From Magnolia sinica (lineage: Eukaryota; Streptophyta; Magnoliopsida; Magnoliales; Magnoliaceae): a DNA stretch of 64,000 nucleotides. The stretch covers positions 103,891,759 to 103,955,758 of the forward strand of contig NC_080578.1 of assembly GCF_029962835.1 (NCBI RefSeq), written 5' to 3'. Positions within the stretch are counted from its first letter, which is position 1. The number at the start of each line of letters is the position of its first letter. Position numbers and translations under genes: made by a program. The notes beneath the pieces were generated by a model that had not been told where the DNA came from, ran no database searches, and saw only the letters and a list, made by a program, of their open reading frames with translations. Shown here piece by piece: positions 58,401-64,000 of this stretch.

Positions 58401-61400
58401 GCGGAAAGTTGCATTCCTAGGTCTTATGGGAATGAGTGGTTCTGGATGTTTATGTTCATCTTTGGGGGTCTAAAAGCATGTAATGTTGACTCGGGAAACA
58501 ATAGAGAAACTTGTGGAAATGGTATAATTTTTCAACGATACTTCAGGAGATGTTAAAATACACATATTTGCATATTTAAGAACCAAATAATAGCGACTAA
58601 GGTACATATTTTCATATTTAGCAATCAAATAATAAGTTTCCCTTTAATGGGGCCTAAAAACATGTATCGCTGACTTAGGGAAACATTGGGGAAACATGGG
58701 GAAAATGGTGAATCCATCCATCCGTCCATACATGCACATACATCCATACGAACACCATGCATGATCCATCCATCCATACATGAGTGCATACACACACACA
58801 TCCATCCATCCATGCATATGTACATCCATTCATGATCCATAATTCCATCTATGTTTGCATACATATATAGACATGGAAACATGCATTTCATGATACAACC
58901 ATGCAGCCAAAAAAAAATTGAAATGGAAATTTATTTTAATAAACAGATTTTTGGCGATATCAATACATTTGCAGTATTATTGAAGTATCGCTGATACATT
59001 GGCGATACAAGTGACACCTGAAATTTACAGTCAAAATATTGGTGATACAAGTGGCACCTGAAATTTACACGGTCAGAAATATTGGCAATACATTGGAAAT
59101 ATCGATACATTGGCTATACTTAGCAATATATTGCCGATACCCAGAATATCTGATATTGTTAATGTTATCAGTATCGCCCAGCTGGAGATACGGATGATAT
59201 TGGGGATATTATCGGTAATATCAGGGACACTCCAAACAATGTTTCCTCCACAATAGCAGCTAATTCCCAGGAAATAACCCTTAACTCGCCCAAGAAATGG
59301 CTTTTGAAGAGTCGCCTTCTATAATGGCTGGAATTAAGTTGAATGAGCAAATGCACTTGAGAGATTGCAATAGCACAGCAGCCGCTGCAAAAACTGGAGT
59401 TGGGGACACCAACTAAGCCTGAAAACTCGACCAAAACAGCACTGTTACAAACAAGTACCCGTCAAAATTCATTTTAAAGGTACTTTCAGGTGGAGGCTTT
59501 CGGGAGGGGACAGCTTGATTTTCTTCCTACACTCATCAAAACAGCATCCTAATTTGACTTGAACGTCAAGCCTGGGATACCACAAAATCTAGGATTAGCC
59601 ATAGCTGAGCTCTTTACTAACTGCATTATCTTCTTAACCACAATAAAAACTGATGTTCGCTTATTGGAAAAAATGTGGCTGTACCTTTCAATCCTGATCG
59701 ACCATATCATGGCGTAGACAGTCATGCCCCACGAAAATTTCTCCATGGATCTCATGCTGCAGCGGATCAACCAGCTACCACCTCCAGAACTGATCTAGTT
59801 TTATTGGATTTTAGACTCCACCTCACAGTTAACCAGGAGACGATATACTGATTCTTCACTGTTGCAACACATGCAACACCGATTTGGAATGGCCATTCCA
59901 CGACACTTTTAAGTTTTGGTGATCAGAATTTTTCCTACACACGTGTTCCCCACAACCGCCCCGATCTTTACAGGGATGAGAGCTCTCCAGACTGTCAAGA
60001 CGAAAGACTGCACATCGCTAATGCTGCCAGCTAGTAATTTGGACAGTGAGCTAATGGAAAATTGCCCGTTGGCTTCCAGTGACCAGATTCTCGAATTGAG
60101 CCTTTGACAAGGGAGAAACACCCCATCCAGGAAAATGAAAAAACGAGAAAAACTCTCGCTTTCACTGTCTTTGAGTTCCTGACAAAATCACAGATCCCAG
60201 ATAAATTTGGTCCCGTCCCACTGGTGGCACTGTACAACAAAGGCTTCCCAATCAGCCTCAACCTGATAGAGGTCCTCCTCGCCCATGTGCACATCGACAC
60301 ACAAGATGTCTTCCCAAAATCGAACTTTTGATTCCTCCCCAGCCATGAATCTGAAATAACCATCACAGAATGCCTTGGCCCAATACATCGATCTCCAAAT
60401 AAAGGATGCCTGAGTTCTGTAGTTTGACTTTACATTACAGACATTGTCAGCCACACATATTTCTCTCGCCTAATACCTGTCTGAGAAGGGATTGATCCCC
60501 TGATCCTGGCTGCCGCCACCATTTTCCCAATAGAGTACTATTAGCAGAATGAGTACTCCTAATACCTAGCCCACCACACCCAATCAGTTTGCAATTACCA
60601 TTCTACACTACTAACTGGAATTTATGAGCCTCTTCTGCAGCAACCTTTTTGAATGGTTTCAATCTTCTCTGTAAACTTCACAGGGCATTAATGAGGACTT
60701 TATTAATGTTAATCTGCTACCCATTAATAGCTGTTTCCTTTTCCAATTATCTTATCCAGATCTCTGGCGCAGCTCAACCGGTATCCTAAGGTGCTGCAAA
60801 GGAAACAGAGACGCTCTACCGCTAATGATATCTGTGACGAATGATATATGTGATCTCACAGAGGGAGTCACCCTTGATATTTTATTCTCACCACTGAACT
60901 CTTAGCAATCCAGATACCACTTAAAAACAAATAAGAATGTAACTAAAGATCCAAGCATCTTCCAAAGACCTATTTCCAAAAAATGTTGTGTCCTTGGTGT
61001 ATTTTTATTTTTATTTTTATTTTTTGAGAAATAACAGCAAATCTATTGAGAAACTTGCCAAAGCGAGAAAAGAGTATAACCCGACCAAAGCAGCCTAAAC
61101 TAAAATAGGAGCCTTGGAGATAGGTTTTAAATAAACAGCCCAATCTGAGACAAAAAAGTTAACTTTCCTAATGGCCTCAACACCTACCCTTTTGTTTTGG
61201 AAACAACTTCCATTCCTAGCACCCCAGATACCCCATAACACGGCCGTGAAGATTAGTCTCCACTTAGCTTTTCCATCCTTTCCAACACCCTCTCCATGTC
61301 ATGCCCACATAAGATCATCCATGGACTTCGACATCACCCATTCGGAATGAAGAAAGCACAAAAAATGCTCCCAAGCTTTCTGGACAAACGAGCAGTGAAT

Positions 61401-62074
61401 AAAAAAGTGGTCAGTTGACTCTGCATCTCCCATACACAAATGTTGGGAAGCACAGGTGATTTCCTCTGAAGATTGTTAATCGTGATAATTCTCTTCCGAC
61501 CCACCAGCCAAACAAAAACCACCACACGAGGTGGGGCTCCATAGAACTAGTGATGATAAAGATGCGTCGAGGCAAGGGATCGATGAGGTGAACTAATAAA
61601 CTCGAAGAGTGAGCAGACATAAAATTTTCCGGTTGACCGAGTCCCCTACTTGAACAGAGGGGATAACATCCTCCAAATGATATAATAACCCGATGCACTC
61701 GATCTCCTCATCTGTCATATCCCTACGCAAGATGTCCTCGGTGTATTGAACATGGGTGATCAGAAACTCACTATCATCCACCTGCATACCTCTTGATTAT
61801 ATTAGTAGTCACCTCATTCTGGATAGGCTTTTAAAGGGATTCCACAACATTGTGTCATCGGCATATTTCTGTTTTAGGATTTTTACAATTGCAACTGTCA
61901 CTATCAAAGATGACTAATGAGGTCATGCTTCTGCAGGTCTGGAAAGGACAAGGATCGAGAAAGTGGAAGCATGGCCAGAGCGATGGTTTCTTTGTTCAAT
62001 TTGAGTCGCCTGTATTGCGCAAACTGTGGTTTGTCCCTAGTTCAACCGAAAAGGGGAGGGTGCTGTGTCGGTAA
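43880..62074 (+). CDS. TPR3: TPR co-chaperone-like protein (TPR3 type), seven exons, 297 aa
   Basis: Exons: 43880-44016, 49500-49593, 49720-49770, 49862-50035, 54360-54539, 56985-57104, 61937-62074 (TAA). Every intron is GT-AG and the phases join, giving 297 codons plus stop. Residues 8-110 form three TPR motifs ([42 protein letters not shown]). The carboxylate-clamp residues K12, N16, N47, K77 and R81 are all present, so binding to the C-terminal EEVD of Hsp90 or Hsp70 in the cytosol is expected. Residues 150-297 ([49 protein letters not shown]) match what I recall of the plant-specific C-terminal part of Arabidopsis TPR3. ATG context AAATGG is good. Introns 1, 4, 5 and 6 are swollen by transposons, making an 18-kb gene from a 0.9-kb CDS. 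Confidence 0.93.
44238..44560 (-). repeat. 3' LTR of the intronic chromovirus
   Basis: On the minus strand it begins TGAGTGATTCG after the tract AAGGGGGGA and ends GATGTAACA. Length 323 bp. Confidence 0.8.
47096..47303. mobile_element. MITE nested in the intronic chromovirus
   Basis: From GGGCCTGTTTGGATACG to GATCCAAATGCCCTC, with GAGTAACTTATTTGAGATAAG inside. It is the same family as 3455-3640. It interrupts the region between protease and RT of the retroelement, so it is younger than that element. Confidence 0.78.
47308..47372. repeat. (CT)n and (GTT)n microsatellites
   Basis: About 22 CT units with one interruption, then five GTT units, directly next to the MITE end. Confidence 0.95.
47900..49095 (-). 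pseudogene. gag: Gag of the intronic chromovirus
   Basis: The first part (49104-48739) begins with an N-terminal region rich in K, E and Q and ends [13 protein letters not shown]. The capsid part [30 protein letters not shown] lies at 48800-48670. A zinc knuckle [14 protein letters not shown] is readable at about 48222-48170. Frameshifts separate all three parts. Confidence 0.82.
49104..49275 (-). repeat. 5' LTR of the intronic chromovirus, truncated
   Basis: Only the inner half of the LTR remains (about 172 of 323 bp). Homology ends at GTACAAATTTGTAGCA. The loss removes the retroelement's promoter half. Confidence 0.8.
50582..50631. repeat. (AC)n microsatellite in intron 4
   Basis: About 19 uninterrupted CA units followed by TCAC repeats and CATC units. 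Confidence 0.95.
50632..51578. other. Intron 4 part made of decayed foldback-family elements
   Basis: Phrases ATGCACATCATGGTAGGCCC (50888), GGTGGGTCCCAC (51050), CACAACGTGGTGGGGC (51335) and ACATGCACATCATGGTAGG (51481) show at least two related short elements. No ends are defined and no exon is needed here: the CDS frame is complete without it. Confidence 0.45.
51579..51990. repeat. Tandem duplication, period about 206 bp, in intron 4
   Basis: TCATTAGAACTGA starts both copies (51579 and 51785). Both contain GATTAAGCAGTAGATAATA, GGAACTCGACT and GACAAACTCAT. A GC/CA dinucleotide run (51750-51780) ends copy 1 and a TG-rich run follows copy 2. Confidence 0.8.
52285..52434. repeat. (TTC)n and (TC)n tracts
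   Basis: TTC units at 52285-52320 and 52365-52403, then about 15 TC units. The poly-serine and poly-leucine frames read from it are simple-sequence artefacts. Confidence 0.95.
52828..53260. mobile_element. Foldback element nested in the hAT-like element
   Basis: GTGGGCCCCACCATGATGTAT at the left is mirrored by CATTCATCATGGGTGGGGCCC at the right. The arms continue inward through TCCATGTCGTCCATCCATTTTG and AAAATGGATGGACGGTGTGGAT, and then through GGACCACACCATAGG and its complement. Confidence 0.8.
54778..55345. repeat. Tandem duplication, period 294 bp, in intron 5
   Basis: CCTATGTCTCTAGAAGATGGG begins at 54778 and again at 55072. Both copies run through GGGGCAGTTTGGATACACC to CTCCTAATAGTAATTTTTC. 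Differences are few (for example GTCTC/GCCTC), so it is young. Confidence 0.9.
55499..56031. mobile_element. hAT-like element with TAGGGGTGG ends
   Basis: The left end TAGGGGTGGAATGG and the right end CCATTGCCACTCTTA are imperfect inverted repeats of the common plant TAGGGGTGGCAATGG type. The interior repeats AGCCC, GGGCTAGGTC and CAGGCC words with no coding frame. The flanks do not show a clear target duplication. Confidence 0.6.
57105..57550. other. Intron 6, first part, no feature
   Basis: Begins with the splice donor GTATTC and a T-rich tract. Nothing else recognised. Confidence 0.5.
57551..57773. mobile_element. MITE with GGGCCCGTTAGGATCC end
   Basis: GGGCCCGTTAGGATCCAACTTG is mirrored loosely by GGTGCCTCCAAACAGGCCCT at the right. 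The interior has TTTGCAAAGTGCATCCAAATGC. No coding frame. Confidence 0.5.
57960..58300. repeat. Diverged two-copy tandem repeat, about 160 bp
   Basis: Both copies contain GGAAATGRAGAT, GRGGGWTCTMAATCCCCAGATT and AAAGGRAGGT..ATAT followed by GGAAGGT-type words. The similarity is partial, so this is an old duplication. Confidence 0.55.
58716..58826. repeat. (CATC)n-type degenerate satellite
   Basis: Repeated CATCCATCCATACATG words with CACACACA interruptions. The minus-strand frame rich in M, D, G and W is simple sequence. Confidence 0.9.
58925..59240. mobile_element. Element end with repeated GCGATACATTGG motifs
   Basis: GGCGATAC, TGGCGATACAAGTG.CACCTGAAATTTACA (twice, 58999 and 59040) and GATACATTGGC recur in a 300-bp block that ends GATATTATCGGTAATATCAGGGACACTCC. 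The organisation resembles the subterminal clusters at 52060 and 40520, so it is probably a related non-autonomous element. The ends are not fixed. Confidence 0.5.
59500..60480 (-). pseudogene. LINE remnant with zf-RVT region, copy 1
   Basis: On the minus strand 60454-60200 reads [20 protein letters not shown] and then [18 protein letters not shown], the segment after the RT domain of plant L1 elements. Next, 60121-59900 reads [37 protein letters not shown]. The zinc-finger words [19 protein letters not shown] follow with stops. This is the zf-RVT domain of plant LINEs. Endonuclease and RT core are missing. It lies antisense in intron 6. Confidence 0.85.
61001..61790 (-). pseudogene. LINE remnant with poly(A) tail, copy 2
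   Basis: Minus-strand frames read [18 protein letters not shown], then [52 protein letters not shown], the 3' end of a plant L1-type ORF2 with its zf-RVT domain. On the plus strand the left edge is a TTTTTA-rich tract (61001-61027), the reverse complement of an A-rich LINE tail, marking its 3' end. It is of a different subfamily from copy 1, judging by the sequence. Confidence 0.83.
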
Positions 62075-62207
62075 TTTTCTCTCACCCAACAACAATGTGA
62101 TGCATGCATTGACATGTCCTCTTTGTCATGTTTGTCATGTTTGTGTGTTGTTTTATCTTCTTGTTTTGCCCTTGACTTCAGTTCATGGAGCTTCAATCAT
62201 TTTATGT
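62075..62207 (+). other. 3' UTR region of the TPR gene
   Basis: Directly follows the stop codon. TTATGTATTATACAA near 62202 could serve as a weak polyadenylation region. A MITE begins 142 bp past the stop, so the transcript end may fall within it. Confidence 0.4.
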
Positions 62208-62216
62208 ATTATACAA

Positions 62217-62743
62217 GAGAAATGCTCTAGTGCTCCTAAAGCACTATAATTTATAGCACTTCTAGTTGCATTTGGACACTTGGACAATCCATTTGATTGA
62301 TCTAGATCATCCATTAGGTCTAACATAGGTTTCATGTGCTGCCATGCAAATATCACACCGGTCTGACAATCCTAACCATCTGATTGTAAGCCTTTAATAT
62401 ATGGACGGGCTAGATGATTTCCATAAAATAGGACCAATCAACAATTTGATCAATATATTTGTTGGCACTGTCATAGATTGCTTCTGACTACAAGTATGCC
62501 ATCCTAAGCAATCCATCCATGGCTTAGGAAAGGGATGGCCACAAAAATAAGGACAAAGCAGGGATGGATTGGATCATCCTAATCCATGTAATTTTTGCAT
62601 GGTAGCCCATAAAATGTGCTTTGGACTTGGATAGTTCTGATAGATCTATCCTGATCTGCATAATTTTTGCATAGTAGCCCAAATGATCAAATGCAACTAG
62701 CCTCACTGTAATTTAGTGCTATGAGACCACTGGAGTATTTCTC
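62217..62743. mobile_element. Mutator-type MITE with 9-bp target duplication
   Basis: Ends GAGAAATGCTCTAGTG and CACTGGAGTATTTCTC are inverted repeats with two mismatches. ATTATACAA (62208-62216) and ATTGTACAA (62744-62752) form a 9-bp target duplication with one mismatch, the length typical of Mutator-like elements. The interior (527 bp in all) has no transposase frame. Confidence 0.85.
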
Positions 62744-62944
62744 ATTGTACAATGCTTGATCAAGAATATCCCTAGCTTGGGTTCACAGTTTGTATAGGTG
62801 GACCGATGGTTCAGTGATCCAAACTATTGAATGATGTGCTTCTCTGTGGATGCAACATGTACCATTGAAATTATGAGCCTCTCTGTGGATGCAATATGTA
62901 GACATTGAGTCTTTCGCCTTTTAAGCTTGAACATGTGCTGTTGC

Positions 62945-63804
62945 CAGTGTTGTCAAAATCCTACGATCTACGATTTACAAGTTACAATTTGAGTTGAATC
63001 CTAAGCAAAATGATTTGAATCTCTTTTTGTATGAATCTTACAATTTTATAATTTGAATCCTACGATTTACTATTCAAATCCCGATTTGTGATTCAAATTA
63101 TACCTGTTCTCTTCCATTTTAAGCTTCACTTGGCTTTCCATTTTATAACTTTGAATTGGTGGGGGCTTTAAGAATCAATTAGAAAAAACCTTCAAAAAAT
63201 CGTTTAGAAAAGGTAAATTATTTTATTTTGTTCTTTATAAGAGATCAAATGATATATATTCTCTTCAGTGTTGAAACATAGAGATTTTATTTTTATTTTT
63301 TTTAAAATTTATTTATTTTTTAATTATTTCTTACTTCTTAATTAGTCAAAATGCCAAATTGATGTATGACTTACCTAGAATGTTTTTATGGATGGTTATG
63401 ATCATGTTAACTTAATATGTATTGTGGAATGATGGTTAGAAATCAAAATATCTTTTTTTTTGTTGGTCTACATAATCAAATGCCACTTTTCCAACGTGAT
63501 TCTTATTCAAGAAATTTAACAAGAACATAAATTATTAAAGGATCCTTACATGGTTTAAGGAAAATTTCTTGAAAGACTTAAAGATAAGAATCCTCTAACA
63601 CTATCATGACATGGTATTACTTGGTGCATATTGATGGCAAAAGGATGATTGCTGAATTTTTAATTTTAATTTTTTCTAATTATTCGTACTTTTCATATTT
63701 TAAGAAAATCATAAAATATCTTATGACTAATGATACGATTCGTGATTCGATACTATTCATTCCCTATTACAATTTGTGCTACAGTAACAATTTTGACAAC
63801 ATTG
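62945..63804. mobile_element. hAT-type MITE with 8-bp target duplication
   Basis: CAGTGTTGTCAAAAT at the left and ATTTTGACAACATTG at the right are inverted repeats with one mismatch. GCTGTTGC (62937-62944) and GCTGTCGC (63805-63812) are an 8-bp duplication with one mismatch. Subterminal copies of TACGATTTAC, TACGATTCGTGATTCG and CAAATCCCGATTTG resemble the clustered motifs of the elements at 40520 and 52060. No transposase is encoded. Confidence 0.85.
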
Positions 63805-64000
63805 GCTGTCGCTGTATTTTTTTTGACCATCCATTTAGTGGCAACGAATTAAAGAACTATGTTTGGCACATCTACAGGCCCATCATACCAATTGGTTGGA
63901 TTGCTGAACCATGGGCACTACTAGCAGAATCTGAAAACTACTTGAGCTTACAGTAGTTATTCTTGGCTTTTAAGCATTAGACAATACTTTCTCTTTTCCC
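63805..64000. other. Right flank, no feature recognised
   Basis: After the 8-bp target duplication the sequence has one open frame that reads in from the MITE and shows no family motif. Confidence 0.4.

Noticed and set aside
58341..58556. 71-codon frame preceded by TTTTAG as a possible extra TPR gene exon
   Set aside because: Exons 6 and 7 already join in frame and match what I recall of the family; adding this segment would introduce a stop before exon 7.
63606..63956. 116-codon frame at the right end
   Set aside because: It starts inside the hAT-type MITE, is rich in F, Y and I as expected from AT-rich DNA, and shows no family motif.

Overview
The window is nuclear DNA of a flowering plant. 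The evidence is a spliced seven-exon gene with GT-AG introns, plant-type Ty3 and Ty1 retrotransposons, LINE, MULE and hAT debris, and many short foldback elements carrying a GTGGGCCCCACCATGATG-type arm. That arm repeat reminds me of magnoliid genomes, but the clade assignment is a weak inference. There is nothing prokaryotic here: no operons, CRISPR arrays, rRNA or convincing tRNA genes. About nine tenths of the sequence is transposon-derived.

Layout. 1-4270: tandem duplications, a Ty3-type solo LTR (767-1448), a purine-rich minisatellite and MITE debris. 4271-16621: one complete but decayed Tat-lineage Ty3 retrotransposon. It has a 5-bp target duplication AAGGT, two LTRs, gag, pol with two RNase H domains, and an antisense ORF split by a 2.4-kb solo LTR that has its own target duplication GAACA. 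16782-19955: a foldback element, then a reverse-strand Tork-like copia remnant. 19809-26088: a roughly 2.8-kb tandem duplication (units A and B) whose junction holds a truncated LTR of the same family as the 2.4-kb solo LTR. 28337-29835: a dead MuDR-type transposase.

29873-40152: two copies of the last exon of the rRNA-processing gene RRP36, each with the same SINE in its intron. The second copy lies inside the gag region of a third Ty3 element (31477-40152) whose reverse transcriptase has lost catalytic aspartates. 40153-43600: MITEs, including a perfect 48-bp inverted repeat.

43880-62074: the one intact host gene, a plant TPR co-chaperone-like protein (TPR3 type, 297 aa). Its seven exons are all in frame with canonical splice sites, and all five carboxylate-clamp residues expected for Hsp90/Hsp70 C-terminal binding are present. 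Its introns hold a reverse chromovirus (intron 1), a hAT-like element with an 8-bp target duplication plus tandem repeats (intron 4), further tandem repeats (intron 5) and two reverse LINE remnants (intron 6). A MULE-type MITE with a 9-bp duplication lies 142 bp past the stop, and a hAT-type MITE with an 8-bp duplication lies near the right end.

I see no clearly new biochemical system. The most notable items are the spliced antisense ORF of the Tat element, the recurring foldback family, the RRP36 fragment inside a retrotransposon, the LTR-bearing junctions of two tandem duplications, and the perfect hairpin at 41399-41538.
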